Of a stretch of DNA of 64,000 nt, positions 1 to 9,240 are shown piece by piece. Source of the DNA: an uncultured Chloroflexus sp. (GTDB lineage Bacteria > Chloroflexota > Chloroflexia > Chloroflexales > Chloroflexaceae). The position numbers were made by a program, and so were the translations under genes. The stretch's first letter is position 1. Each line of letters starts with the position of its first letter. The stretch spans positions 1-64,000 of the forward strand of contig NZ_CAKZNK010000127.1 in the NCBI RefSeq assembly GCF_937129525.1. Reading direction: 5' to 3'. Under the pieces are notes generated by a model. The model ran no database searches. It saw nothing but the letters and a program-made list of their open reading frames with translations, and was not told the DNA's origin.

Positions 1-716
1 TGGCTACCGTTCCCGCCACGTCACTCCTCGCAGCCACTCGCGACCCGGTTACCTGCGCTGCCGTCACACCGCGCGGCCACCTGGGATCTGACGCCTTTCC
101 CGTCGTCGTCACCCCTCGCGGCGACCAACGTCCCGTTGTCTTCACCACTGCTGCAATTACCCGGAACACCGCTCGCCAGCTATCTTCCCTCCTGCTAACA
201 GACAGCACCCGATTATCGTGATCTGCCACATTGTGAAACGCAGGAATCGGCTAACTATGCATGCAATATGCAATCCTGGCAAAGCTGAGCACCCTTTCGT
301 GGCGCGCGGCGAGCAGGAGCGCGAAAAACGCGCCTGACTGCCCTGAACAGTAACGATGTTCGGTATGTATCGAGAAGTGGTATGGAACAGTGCGCCCAGG
401 CTGATGTCATCGTTGCGGCGGGAAACATGCGCTGAGCGATAATCAGCACTCCCAACAGGACTATATGATCAGGCCTGGACAATGCGATTGCTCAGCGCAA
501 TGGATAGTGCAGCGTGTAGACACCAGCCGCGTGTTTTTTGCAGCGCGTCGAACTCATATGCTAAAAGCAATAATTCGATGACCGTCAATTATCTACCAGG
601 ACGCAGTAGCCCGGCGCTTCCTCTGGCGCTTAAAGCCGACAATCTCCGCGCCGTGGCGATGCTCTGGGCATTGTCATCTGACAACAAGCACACAATGTTC
701 TTGTTACGCTGCGCTC
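1..716. other. Non-coding region, C-rich in its first 200 bases
   Basis: No convincing gene is visible here. The first ~200 bases are pyrimidine-rich and resemble the C-rich repeat island at 46.2-46.7 kb in style. Short open frames at about 255-784 have no recognisable domain or ribosome binding site and lie partly over the recA 3' end. A weak 5-bp hairpin (TTGTC-atct-GACAA, around 674) lies downstream of recA but has no T-tract. Confidence 0.6.
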
Positions 717-1772
717 CTACTCCTCGAATATACCGTCATCATCACCAATATCGGCGCTCGGCGCAATCACTGCCGGGTTCGTGAGCGCCTGGGCTTTGAT
801 CAGGCGTTCAATCTCATCGGTCAGCGCCGGATTATTCTTGAGAAATTCACGCACATTCTCGCGTCCCTGACCGAGTCGATCTTCACCGAGGTAGAACCAG
901 GCTCCACTCTTGCGAATGATCCCCAGCTCGGTACCGATGTCGATGATGTTTCCTTCGCGCGAGATACCCTCATTGGCCAGAATATCAAATTCGGCCTGGC
1001 GGAACGGTGGCGCGACTTTGTTTTTAATCACTTTGACCCGTACCCGCGAGCCGATCGCCTCTTGACCCTGCTTGAGCGTCTCGATCCGCCGGATATCAAG
1101 TCGCACCGAAGCGTAAAACTTCAGCGCCTGCCCACCGGTTGTGGTTTCGGGTGAACCAAACATCACACCGATCTTCATGCGCAACTGATTGATGAAGATG
1201 ACAACTGTACGACTCTTGCTAATCGCGCCGGACAATTTCCGCAGGGCCTGGCTCATCAACCGGGCCTGCATGCCGGGCATCGAGTCGCCCATATCACCTT
1301 CGATCTCAGCGCGGGGCACTAATGCTGCCACCGAGTCGATCACAATCACGTCAATGGCGTTTGAACGCACCAGCATTTCACAGATCTCAAGTGCCTGTTC
1401 GCCGGTATCAGGCTGTGATACTAGCAGCTCGTTGGTGTTGACGCCACAACGCGCAGCGTAAATCGGATCGAAGGCATGCTCAGCGTCGATAAAAGCGCAG
1501 ACACCACCCATCTTCTGCGCTTCAGCAATAATATGCTGGGCCAGAGTCGTTTTGCCACTACTTTCGGGGCCAAAAATCTCGATCACGCGCCCACGCGGTA
1601 CGCCACCAATGCCCAGCGCGATGTCAAGGGCAATCGAACCGGTGGGAATCGCTTCAATAGCCAGCCGATTCCCCACCTCGCCCATCTTCATGATGGAACC
1701 TTTGCCGAACTTGCGATCGATCTGAGCCATCGCCGCCGCGAGCGCTTTCTCTTTCTCCGGGGTGATTGCCAT
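717..1772 (-). CDS. recA: Recombinase RecA
   Basis: RecA is the DNA strand-exchange ATPase of homologous recombination; it also triggers LexA self-cleavage in the SOS response. The protein is 351 aa from the chosen ATG, the usual family length. It carries the N-terminal helix ([20 protein letters not shown]), the Walker A loop GPESSGKTT and the conserved FINQLR segment. A GTG at 1802 would add ten residues. The ATG at 1772 is preferred because GGAGGAG sits eight bases before it and E. coli RecA starts at the equivalent point (MAI...), although the GTG also has a GGAG-type site. The acidic C-terminal tail ([10 protein letters not shown]) is typical. It is transcribed alone, with its own promoter upstream and no recX beside it. 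Identification is certain; only the start is open. Confidence 0.97.
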   Translation of the reverse strand: MAITPEKEKALAAAMAQIDRKFGKGSIMKMGEVGNRLAIEAIPTGSIALDIALGIGGVPRGRVIEIFGPESSGKTTLAQHIIAEAQKMGGVCAFIDAEHAFDPIYAARCGVNTNELLVSQPDTGEQALEICEMLVRSNAIDVIVIDSVAALVPRAEIEGDMGDSMPGMQARLMSQALRKLSGAISKSRTVVIFINQLRMKIGVMFGSPETTTGGQALKFYASVRLDIRRIETLKQGQEAIGSRVRVKVIKNKVAPPFRQAEFDILANEGISREGNIIDIGTELGIIRKSGAWFYLGEDRLGQGRENVREFLKNNPALTDEIERLIKAQALTNPAVIAPSADIGDDDGIFEE

Positions 1773-1865
1773 CGCGGGCGCTCCTCCATTATTCGTGCTC
1801 ACTCGTATGCTCCTCTTGCTACTCTACTCGATGGGGAGGGCGCTGTCAACGCCGTTGCCTGCCCC

Positions 1866-1877
1866 GTACATATGTAC
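1866..1877. promoter_or_regulatory. Palindrome GTACATATGTAC at the recA start region, candidate LexA site
   Basis: This is a perfect 12-bp palindrome one base downstream of the recA -10 box, where a repressor would block initiation. It resembles the Gram-positive LexA box core (GAAC-N4-GTTC) but differs at the second and eleventh bases. LexA control is an inference from position and similarity. Confidence 0.4.
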
Positions 1878-1878
1878 T

Positions 1879-1907
1879 ATAATAGCACAAGTGTGCGACT
1901 GAAGCAA
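1879..1907 (-). promoter_or_regulatory. Predicted sigma70-type recA promoter
   Basis: Read on the minus strand, TTGCTT (1902-1907) and TATTAT (1879-1884) are separated by exactly 17 bases. They lie about 105 bases upstream of the preferred recA start. No other hexamer pair of this quality was seen in this gap. Confidence 0.6.
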
Positions 1908-2337
1908 GAGGGGTATGGCGCAATTTTTTTCCTCCCTATTAGTATACAGTTCTCGCCGCTGCAATGATGTGACAGAATTGACCAAACCGCGGAAATTGTC
2001 TCAGTGCCTGGCACAGGTTGCCATGATTTCAGCCCGGTTACCGCACCATTCACCGGCAACGCTCCTGAAAGCAGATACCACCAGGAGATGGATCATGAAC
2101 GATTGTTCACGGTTGACAGCCATACCAACTGAGCCGATGAATGCACATTTGCGCATTCGAGTGGCAGATCAATCTAGCTGTCTGTTTGTCACAACTTGTA
2201 AGGAAACTAAAATCATTGACAGTTTTACTCAATATTATCGCGTCGGGCAAGGTTCAAAATGGCCGGTATTGCCATGAAATAGTTTTCTAAGCATGGTATA
2301 GTTGTAGTAGTCTGCGCATTAACCTGGTGAGGTGAAA
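1908..2337. other. Intergenic region between recA and the DUF427 gene
   Basis: No gene is supported in this stretch. A TTGACA at 2216-2221 is followed by TATTAT only 11 bases later, too close for a normal promoter. TATAGT near 2299 could be a -10 box for the next gene, but no good -35 box is visible. Confidence 0.4.
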
Positions 2338-2832
2338 ATGAAACCACAACGCATTCCTCCCGGCCCCGGCCAGGAATCGGTCTGGGATTATCCACGCCCC
2401 CCAAGACTGGAACCAACTTCGCGCCGAATTCGGGTGATCTTTGCAGGCGTAACTCTGGTTGATAGCGTTCGCGCATTTCGCGTGCTGGAAACCAGCCATC
2501 CACCGGTTTACTACGTACCACCTGACGATGTGCGTATGGAATGGCTGCGTCCCAATCTGGCCCGCTCGTTCTGCGAATTTAAGGGTGTAGCCAGCTACTA
2601 TGATATAGTCGTCGGCAATCGTTCGGCGCTTCAGGCAGCCTGGTCGTACACTGACCCGCCTCCAGCCTTTGCTCCCATCCGCAATTATCTCGCCTTTTAT
2701 GCCAGCCCTATGGATGCATGTTATGTTGACGATGAACTGGTCACACCACAACCGGGCGGATTTTACGGAGGCTGGATTACCAGCGATATTGTGGGACCGT
2801 TTAAAGGGGGGCCGGGCACCTGGGGCTGGTAA
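2338..2832 (+). CDS. DUF427 domain protein
   Basis: The 164-aa protein matches the DUF427 family along its whole length. Visible landmarks are the N-terminal GPGQESVWDYPRPP, a central segment ETSHPPVYYVPPDDV, CEFKGVASYYD, and a C-terminal LAFYASPMDACYVDDE. The family is widespread and soluble, and its biochemical role is not established; I infer none here. ATG 2338 is chosen because GAGGTG lies just upstream; an in-frame GTG two codons earlier (2332) overlaps that site. It is followed after about 150 bp by an ABC importer operon on the same strand, with no obvious terminator between them. Confidence 0.88.
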   Translation: MKPQRIPPGPGQESVWDYPRPPRLEPTSRRIRVIFAGVTLVDSVRAFRVLETSHPPVYYVPPDDVRMEWLRPNLARSFCEFKGVASYYDIVVGNRSALQAAWSYTDPPPAFAPIRNYLAFYASPMDACYVDDELVTPQPGGFYGGWITSDIVGPFKGGPGTWGW

Positions 2833-2980
2833 GGCATGGTTTGCTATGCATAGACGCATACCCGAAACCATTCTGTTGTTGTCGCCCGCATGACCAAATT
2901 TAGACCCGGAACACGGTTTCGATGGATGTCGCGCAATGCCCTGTGTTGTGATGGGGATTGCCCGTAGAAAGGATGTTTCG

Positions 2981-4603
2981 ATGAGTCAAGAAGATGATCG
3001 GCTGAAAACACTACAGATAGCCCGATCTGAGGTCTTGACCGGACAGATGAGCCGGCGCGCTTTTTTGCGCCTGGGGCTGGCGCTAGGTCTATCTGCCGGC
3101 ACAACTGCCCTGGTCGCGTGCGGCAGTGGCGGACAAACGACCCAACCTGCTGCGGCACCGACCGGCATCAGCGCCGGTACTCCCAGCGGACGACTGCGCG
3201 TAGCAAGCGAAATTCCAGTGCAGCTTGATCCGGCTTTTGCTTCTTCTGATGCCGAGATTCTGATCCTCAACCACGTATACGATTATCTGGTCGATGTCGA
3301 TGCCGGCAATAATATCATCCCACGCCTGGCCCGCGAATGGACAGTGAGTGACGACGGCCTGACGTACCGCCTGACACTGGCTGATGGGGTGACATTCCAC
3401 GATGGTAGCCCGTTGACTGCCAGCGATGTGGTGTGGACATTTAATCGGCTGCGAGACGCGACGCTGCAATTGCCAACCGCCGATCTTTACGCCAATATCG
3501 TCGAGATTACCGCTGATGGCGATACTGCCGTCGTCTTTACCCTCGCCGAACCCAACCCGTTCTTCCTGTACGATGTATCCGACAATCACGCACTCATTCT
3601 GCGCGCCGGCACAACTGACCCGGCCACTACCTTCAACGGCACCGGCCCGTTCAGAGTGGTGGAATATCGCACCGAGAACCGGATCGATCTGGCCGCTAAT
3701 CCCACCTATTTTCAAACCGGGAAACCGGCGGTAGCCAATCTCGAAATCATCTTCTTCGCCGATCAGGCGGCAGCCGTTGACGCGCTGCGCGGCGGTCAGG
3801 TTGATCTAGTATTACGCATGTCAACGCCGCTCTTCCAGACATTGCAGCAAACACCCGGCTTTGTTGCCGTCCAAACTCCCACCAATGGCTTCGATCTGGT
3901 GCGTCTCCGCTCTGATCGCGAACCCGGCAACAAGCCGGAAGTGATCCGCGCGCTGAAACTTGCCACCGACCGCGAAGCAATCTTTCGACAAGTCAAAGCG
4001 GGGTTGGGCGCGGTTGGACGTGACAGCCCCATCGGCCCACTCTTCAGCGCCTACTACTCTGAAGAGACACCGCTGCCACCCCGCGATCCAGCCGCTGCGC
4101 GTGAACTGCTTAGCGCCGCGGGCTATCCCGATGGTCTCAAACTTGATCTCCATGTCCCTAATTCGGGTGACCGACCTGATCTGGCAGTTGTGTTGAAAGA
4201 GCAGTGGGCTGAAGCCGGAATCGACGTGAATGTCATCGTCGAGCCAGAAAGCGTCTACTATGGCGATAACGGCTGGCTCGAAGTTAATCTGGGAATTACC
4301 GGCTGGGGTTCGCGCCCGGTGCCACAATTCTATCTCGATGTGATGCTGGTGAGCGGCGCAGTGTGGAACGAGAGTCACTTTAGCGACGCGGAGTTTGATG
4401 CGCTGGCCGCCACCGCGCGCACAACGCTCGACGAAGCTGAACGGACGCGCGCCTATCGCGAAATTCAGCGCATTTTGATCGAACGCGGCCCGATTATCAT
4501 TCCCTACTTTTTCGCCCAGCTTAGCGCTCACCGTGAGGGGATAAGTGACTATGTGGCGAAGGCTTTTCCTGGTCGCACCGATCTGTCTGTGATTGCAGTG
4601 TAA
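2981..4603 (+). CDS. Peptide/nickel-type ABC transporter substrate-binding lipoprotein
   Basis: This is the extracytoplasmic solute-binding component (SBP_bac_5 / DppA-OppA family) of the ABC importer encoded downstream. The N-terminus has a twin-arginine-type signal (SRRAFLRLGLALGLSAG) ending in LVAC, a lipobox, so the protein is probably exported folded and lipid-anchored. A Gly/Thr/Pro linker follows, then the family pattern LDPAFASSDAE and LADGVTFHDGSPLTASDV. ATG 2981 is chosen for AAAGGATG eight bases upstream; the frame stays open to 2936 but without a better site. The mature protein is about 500 residues, normal for the family. The ligand (peptide, nickel, opine or other) cannot be told from sequence. 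The permease gene begins 10 bp later. Confidence 0.93.
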   Translation: MSQEDDRLKTLQIARSEVLTGQMSRRAFLRLGLALGLSAGTTALVACGSGGQTTQPAAAPTGISAGTPSGRLRVASEIPVQLDPAFASSDAEILILNHVYDYLVDVDAGNNIIPRLAREWTVSDDGLTYRLTLADGVTFHDGSPLTASDVVWTFNRLRDATLQLPTADLYANIVEITADGDTAVVFTLAEPNPFFLYDVSDNHALILRAGTTDPATTFNGTGPFRVVEYRTENRIDLAANPTYFQTGKPAVANLEIIFFADQAAAVDALRGGQVDLVLRMSTPLFQTLQQTPGFVAVQTPTNGFDLVRLRSDREPGNKPEVIRALKLATDREAIFRQVKAGLGAVGRDSPIGPLFSAYYSEETPLPPRDPAAARELLSAAGYPDGLKLDLHVPNSGDRPDLAVVLKEQWAEAGIDVNVIVEPESVYYGDNGWLEVNLGITGWGSRPVPQFYLDVMLVSGAVWNESHFSDAEFDALAATARTTLDEAERTRAYREIQRILIERGPIIIPYFFAQLSAHREGISDYVAKAFPGRTDLSVIAV

Positions 4604-4613
4604 TCATTAAGAA

Positions 4614-5441
4614 ATGGTGAATTTGCGGAGAATTGGTCGCGCCTTCTTTGCCGACCCGGCGACGGCAACCGGCACAATCATTGTGATGATATTTTTCGGA
4701 TTGGCGCTATTTGGCCCGTCGATCGCGCCGTACAGTCCAACTGCTCAAAACGTAGAGCTGATCCGTCAACCGCCGTCGTTTGGTCATCCTCTCGGCACTG
4801 ATCGGTTGGGGCGTGATTTGCTAAGTCGGATCATCTACGGCGCGCGCGATATTCTGATCCTGGCGGGCAGTGGCACGGCGCTAGCGGTCATCTGCGGCAC
4901 GCTGATTGGCGTTAGTGTAAGCTACCTGGGAGGATGGCTCGAAGAGCTGGTATTTCGCCTGTTTGACGGGCTGTTAGCCTTGCCCGCACTGCTGCTGGCC
5001 CTGCTGTTGCTGGGAGTAGTTGGACCATCACGCACGAGCGTACTGCTGGTGATCGTGGTGGTCTACACTCCCATCGTTGCTCGCGTTGCGCGGAGCGCGG
5101 TGTTGTCGCTCAAATCACGTGGCTTCATCGAAGCTGCCCGCATGCGAGGCGAACGGTTAAGTTACATCCTCTGGCGCGAACTCTTGCCGCTGGTAATGCC
5201 CACGCTCGCCGTCGAAGCTGCGCTGCGCTTTTCCTACGCAATTTTCCTGGTCGCATCGCTTGGCTTTCTCGGCGTTGGCGTGCAACCACCCAGCCCCGAC
5301 TGGGGGCTAATGGTGCTGGAAGCGCGCAATGAGTATGCGCTGGCACCCTGGTCACTGTATGCGCCGGCAGCAGCGATTGCCCTGCTGGTAATTGGGGTCA
5401 ATCTGATGGCGGAAGGAGTGCGTCAGACGCTAAATGAGTGA
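4614..5441 (+). CDS. ABC transporter permease, DppC/OppC type
   Basis: This is an inner-membrane permease of the peptide/nickel importer, 275 aa with about six membrane segments. The early motif GTDRLGRDLLSRIIYGARDIL is the hallmark of the DppC/OppC branch. The cytoplasmic EAA loop, which docks the ATPase, is visible at about residues 165-185 (SRGFIEAARMRGERLSYILW). It lies 10 bp after the binding-protein gene and should share its transcript. The partner DppB-type permease comes after the ATPase gene, an atypical order (usually B before C). Confidence 0.93.
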   Translation: MVNLRRIGRAFFADPATATGTIIVMIFFGLALFGPSIAPYSPTAQNVELIRQPPSFGHPLGTDRLGRDLLSRIIYGARDILILAGSGTALAVICGTLIGVSVSYLGGWLEELVFRLFDGLLALPALLLALLLLGVVGPSRTSVLLVIVVVYTPIVARVARSAVLSLKSRGFIEAARMRGERLSYILWRELLPLVMPTLAVEAALRFSYAIFLVASLGFLGVGVQPPSPDWGLMVLEARNEYALAPWSLYAPAAAIALLVIGVNLMAEGVRQTLNE

Positions 5442-5528
5442 TAGGTCTGGCGCATCAACCCATCGGTGACCGTCAACGTGTATGCTGCGCAAACCGGGTG
5501 ATGAGATCTGGCAATATTTGTAATTGCA

Positions 5529-7526
5529 ATGAGTGGTCTGGAAGTACAACAGCTTACAATTGAATATCGTGTTGCCAACCAGACTTTACCGGTAGTGCGT
5601 GACATTAACCTGAGCGTCGGCGCTGGCGAAACGCTTGGTATCGTTGGCGAGAGCGGCAGCGGCAAGAGTACGCTGGGGCTGGCGATCTTGCGCGCGTTGC
5701 CGGCAAACGGAAGAATCAAAGCCGGGCAGGTACTGCTCGATGGGATTGATCTGACACGGGTGCAAGGCCCGGCGTTGCGCGCCTTGTGGTCGCGCTCGTT
5801 GCGACTGGTACCGCAAAATCCGCTGGCGGCCCTCAATCCAACTTTGCGAATCGGTGACCAGTTGACTGAAGCGATTGGCGGTCGCCGCCAGGACGCCATC
5901 GCCCAGGCTGCTGCATTGCTGGCGCGCGCGCAAATTGCCGATCCAATGCGAGTGCTGCGCAGTTATCCCCACGAACTCAGCGGTGGCATGCAGCAACGAG
6001 TTATGATTGCCATGACGTTTCACGGGGCGCCGCGCCTGCTGGTACTCGATGAGCCAACGACCAGTCTCGATGTGACCACAGAAGCCGCTGTTGTCGATCT
6101 CCTCGCTGATCTGATCGCCGAACGCCGACCAGCCGCTCTGTTCATTTCGCACAACCTTGGCCTGGTTGCGCGCATCGCTACCCGCGCGGCTGTGCTCTAC
6201 GCCGGCGAACTGGTTGAAATCGCGCCCACAACATTCCTCTTCCAACACCCACGCCATCCCTATACCCAGGGATTACTGGCCAGTTTGCCTCATCCCGGTC
6301 TACGCTACAACCAGAATCCCCTGCAACCAATTGCAGGCACGTTGCCCGACCCCGGCGCGTTGCCGGCTGGTTGCATCTTCGCGCCGCGCTGTCCGCTGGC
6401 CGATGAACAATGCCGACGCGAACGACCACCTTTATTACCGGCGACTCCTGACCACCTGGTGCGTTGTCACCACTGGACGATGGTCGAACCTTACGCACCC
6501 TCGCCGGCCACGCCGACAATCAACGCGCTGACGAACGGCCAACCGCTTTTGGCAGCCCATCGTTTGACGAAGACCATCACACCTCGCCGCACATTCGCTG
6601 ATCTGGTTCGCGGGAAGCGACCTGCGCCGATGATTGCACTGGCGGGGGTCGATCTGACCGTATGCCGCAACCGCACCCTGGGGGTGGTCGGCGAAAGCGG
6701 CAGCGGCAAGACCACTCTCGCCCGCTGCATCATCGGGCTAACGCCACCGTCAAGCGGCGCTATTGAATTGATCGATATTCCACTGGCGCCATCGATTCAG
6801 CAACGACCGCCTGAACAGCTTCGACGCTTGCAGATGGTGTTGCAAAATCCGCAAGAGGCGCTCAATCCGGCACTAACAGTTGGTGAAGCGCTGCGCCGCC
6901 CGCTTATCCGCCTCGGCGGTCTTGACCGGCGGACAGCAGATCAGCGGATACCCGACTTGTTACGCCTGGTCAGCCTGCCACCAGAATATGCCAATCGTCG
7001 CCCCCATCAGCTTAGTGGCGGCGAGAAACAGCGGGTGGCAATTGCGCGCGCACTGGCGGCAACGCCCGATCTGCTCGTGCTCGACGAGGCCGTTTCGGCG
7101 CTCGATGTCTCGGTGCAGGCGGCGGTCTTGAATGTGCTGGCCGCGATCAAGGAACGAACCGGGATTGCGTATGTGTTCATTACCCACGATCTGGCGGTAG
7201 TCAGTTATCTGGCTGATGACGTGGTTGTGATGTACCAGGGCCAGATCGTTGAGCAGGGACCGGTCGCGGCAGTGCTATCGCCACCGTTGCATCCCTATAC
7301 TGAAGTACTGCTGTCAGCAAGCCAGCCGGATGGAATTCGGGCGCGCGAAGCTGACACCGCTGTTCCACCACCTGTTTCGGGATGCCCGTTTCAGCCACGC
7401 TGCCCACGCGCAATCGGTGAATTGTGTCGCACCACCCCGCCACCGTGGCGCGATGCTGGCGGTGGACATCTGATTCGCTGCCACATCCCGTTACCAGATT
7501 TACGCGCTGCGCAAATGACGGATTGA
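5529..7526 (+). CDS. Fused double ATPase of a peptide/nickel ABC importer (DppD-DppF type)
   Basis: This 665-aa protein joins in one chain the two nucleotide-binding subunits that are often separate DppD and DppF proteins. Half one has Walker A GESGSGKS (residues 40-47), the signature LSGGMQQR and Walker B LLVLDEPT. Half two repeats these as GESGSGKT, LSGGEKQR and LLVLDEAVSALD. Each half ends with the Cys-containing oligopeptide-transporter C-terminal segment (FAPRCP and FQPRCP), typical of this family. It would power import by the neighbouring permeases. The ATG has no strong ribosome binding site, and 87 bp separate it from the upstream permease. DppD-DppF fusions are known elsewhere, so this is unusual but not unique. 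Confidence 0.93.
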   Translation: MSGLEVQQLTIEYRVANQTLPVVRDINLSVGAGETLGIVGESGSGKSTLGLAILRALPANGRIKAGQVLLDGIDLTRVQGPALRALWSRSLRLVPQNPLAALNPTLRIGDQLTEAIGGRRQDAIAQAAALLARAQIADPMRVLRSYPHELSGGMQQRVMIAMTFHGAPRLLVLDEPTTSLDVTTEAAVVDLLADLIAERRPAALFISHNLGLVARIATRAAVLYAGELVEIAPTTFLFQHPRHPYTQGLLASLPHPGLRYNQNPLQPIAGTLPDPGALPAGCIFAPRCPLADEQCRRERPPLLPATPDHLVRCHHWTMVEPYAPSPATPTINALTNGQPLLAAHRLTKTITPRRTFADLVRGKRPAPMIALAGVDLTVCRNRTLGVVGESGSGKTTLARCIIGLTPPSSGAIELIDIPLAPSIQQRPPEQLRRLQMVLQNPQEALNPALTVGEALRRPLIRLGGLDRRTADQRIPDLLRLVSLPPEYANRRPHQLSGGEKQRVAIARALAATPDLLVLDEAVSALDVSVQAAVLNVLAAIKERTGIAYVFITHDLAVVSYLADDVVVMYQGQIVEQGPVAAVLSPPLHPYTEVLLSASQPDGIRAREADTAVPPPVSGCPFQPRCPRAIGELCRTTPPPWRDAGGGHLIRCHIPLPDLRAAQMTD

Positions 7527-7696
7527 CTGTCGTGATGAGGAGAAAGAGTTGCATGTTGGGAAGTAGCAAGCCGGCACCATGAGCCAGATTATCTCAGATA
7601 ATCTTGAGATAGCTGAGCGAGCATCTGCCGGCAAAAGCTTGCCAGCATCAGATGAAAGGTTCCTCCTTGCCAGACAACAATTGAGCGGAAATATCC

Positions 7697-8656
7697 ATGA
7701 TCCTTCGTTATCTGTTGCGCCGTGTAGTCTTGCTCGGTGTCACGGTGTTAATCAGCTCTATCATCATCTTCGTCATCTGTCGGCTGCTACCCGGTGACGT
7801 GGCCCGCGTCTTGCTGGGCCGCGAAGCCAGTGAAGCAGCACTGACAGCTCTGCGCGCCGAACTCGGACTCGACCGGCCATTACCGATCCAGTATCTCGAC
7901 TGGCTACGCGGCTTTGTCAGCGGCGACTGGGGAGTTTCGTACAGCACTCGCCAGCTCATCCGACCACTCGTATTTGAACGCTTACACAACTCACTCCTAC
8001 TGGCCGGAGCAACCCTGCTTCTGGCAATCCCTCTCGGTATCGGGCTAGGGGTATGGGCCGGAAGACGCGCCGGCAAGCTCGACGATACGGCGATCAGTAT
8101 AAGCACACTCGCCGTCACCGGTCTGCCTGAATTTGTCACCGGCTTGCTGTTGATCGATCTCTTCGCCTTCCGCATGCGCATGTTACCTGCCAATTCATCA
8201 CTGCGACCTGACGCCAACCTGCTGGAAATCATCCCACAGTTGATCCTGCCGGCAATGACTGCAACTCTGGTGCTACTGGCATATATTGCCCGACTGACGC
8301 GCGCCGGTGTGATCCATGAGCTTAATCAAGATTATGTGCGCACAGCGATGCTTAAGGGGCTGGCGCCCTTTACCTTGCTCCAACGGCACGTGTTACGCAA
8401 TGCGCTGCTGCCGGTGATTACGGTCATCGCTATCAGTCTGGGCTGGCTGATCAGTGGATTGATAGTGGTTGAAAATGTGTACAACTACCCGGGTATCGGT
8501 CGGCTATTGACCTTTGCCATCGATCGACGCGACCTGATCCTGCTACAGGCAGTGGCGATGATCACGGTTGTCATCTTTGCAGTTGCCAACCTTCTGGCCG
8601 ATCTGCTCTATGCCCTACTCGATCCACGTATCAGGTTGGGTGATGAAACGCGGTAA
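7697..8656 (+). CDS. ABC transporter permease, DppB/OppB type
   Basis: This 319-aa permease has about six membrane segments and completes the importer. The N-terminus (MILRYLLRRVVLLGVTVLIS) and the following FVICRLLPGD are diagnostic of the DppB/OppB branch. The EAA loop is visible as QDYVRTAMLKGLAPFTLLQRH. AGCGGAAA lies upstream of the ATG. It sits 170 bp after the fused ATPase; a small overlapping frame at 7579-7797 is not supported as a gene. The stop codon TAA at 8654-8656 forms the first bases of a 55-bp tandem repeat. Confidence 0.93.
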   Translation: MILRYLLRRVVLLGVTVLISSIIIFVICRLLPGDVARVLLGREASEAALTALRAELGLDRPLPIQYLDWLRGFVSGDWGVSYSTRQLIRPLVFERLHNSLLLAGATLLLAIPLGIGLGVWAGRRAGKLDDTAISISTLAVTGLPEFVTGLLLIDLFAFRMRMLPANSSLRPDANLLEIIPQLILPAMTATLVLLAYIARLTRAGVIHELNQDYVRTAMLKGLAPFTLLQRHVLRNALLPVITVIAISLGWLISGLIVVENVYNYPGIGRLLTFAIDRRDLILLQAVAMITVVIFAVANLLADLLYALLDPRIRLGDETR

Positions 8657-8769
8657 TCAAACTGGATCGCGCCAGACATGAAAAAGCGCGCCGCCTATAG
8701 CGACGCGCTAATCAAACTGGATCGCGCCAGACATGAAAAAGCGCGCCGCCTATAGCGACGCGCTAATCA
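8654..8769. repeat. Two identical 55-bp tandem copies carrying an intrinsic terminator
   Basis: Copies at 8654-8708 and 8709-8763 are identical, followed by six bases of a third (taatca). Each begins with the TAA stop of the preceding permease gene. Each contains a hairpin AGCGCG-c-CGC-ctata-GCG-a-CGCGCT. The duplication looks recent because no base differs. Confidence 0.9.
8681..8764 (-). terminator. Duplicated rho-independent terminator for the small minus-strand gene
   Basis: On the minus strand each 55-bp copy gives a GC-rich hairpin (8685-8709 and 8740-8764) followed at once by TTTTT. They lie just downstream of the 99-aa gene at 8792-9091, so two intrinsic terminators act in series there. 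On the plus strand there is no T-tract after the hairpins. Confidence 0.75.
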
Positions 8770-8791
8770 CGAAACCAGGTATCCCTGGCTA

Positions 8792-9091
8792 TCATACCTG
8801 AAACTGGTCGATCATCGTTAACACTTGTTGGCGATATTGGGTCCAGGCTCGCCGACCGAGCAGGCCCTCTATCACATGCTCCAGGCACGACCGACTGCTA
8901 AACGCAGCTTCTACGCCATCTGATGGACGGATAATGTAACCATGCCAGTTTTGCTTGCGGTCAAAGATAATATGCAAGGTTTGATTGCCAACAAAAAGAC
9001 GGTATTCCACTGGATTATCACTTTCCCGTTGATATGACATCGCTGCCGACCCTTTGAGCAGTCGGTGAGCGTGATCAAGACAGAATAGCAT
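8792..9091 (-). CDS. Small conserved-looking hypothetical protein
   Basis: I do not recognise this 99-aa protein. It has no signal peptide or membrane segment and contains a mix of aromatic and charged residues (VEYRLFVGNQTLHIIFD, NWHGYIIRPSDGVEA). The gene is credible because a strong ribosome binding site (GGGAGGG) lies about eight bases before the ATG, a hairpin sits in its leader, and a duplicated terminator closes it. It is monocistronic and convergent with the ABC importer. A small soluble regulator or binding protein is possible, but nothing in the sequence settles it. Confidence 0.65.
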   Translation of the reverse strand: MLFCLDHAHRLLKGSAAMSYQRESDNPVEYRLFVGNQTLHIIFDRKQNWHGYIIRPSDGVEAAFSSRSCLEHVIEGLLGRRAWTQYRQQVLTMIDQFQV

Positions 9092-9120
9092 TGTGATACC
9101 CTCCCGCTAAACACAAAATA

Positions 9121-9144
9121 CACCTGAAATGCTGGCTTCAGGTG
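9121..9144. promoter_or_regulatory. Perfect hairpin CACCTGAA-N8-TTCAGGTG in the leader of the small gene
   Basis: An 8-bp perfect inverted repeat with an 8-base loop lies about 30 bases upstream of the ATG at 9091. On the minus strand it is followed by the T-rich run TATTTTGTGTTT, so it could act as an attenuator, the terminator of an upstream transcript, or a protein site. Confidence 0.35.
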
Positions 9145-9240
9145 TCGATCGGGGCGCTGGAGCCAGCCCAACGCAGCTCTACAGTACCACTATCAACTGC
9201 GGTACTTTACCTCCCCTAGATGGATCGGGGGGTGGAATGA

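Noticed and set aside
255-784. Short open frames on both strands left of recA
   Set aside because: No ribosome binding site, domain or similarity was seen, and one frame overlaps the recA 3' end.
2216-2238. TTGACA followed by TATTAT upstream of the DUF427 gene
   Set aside because: The spacing is 11 bases, too short for a sigma70-type promoter.
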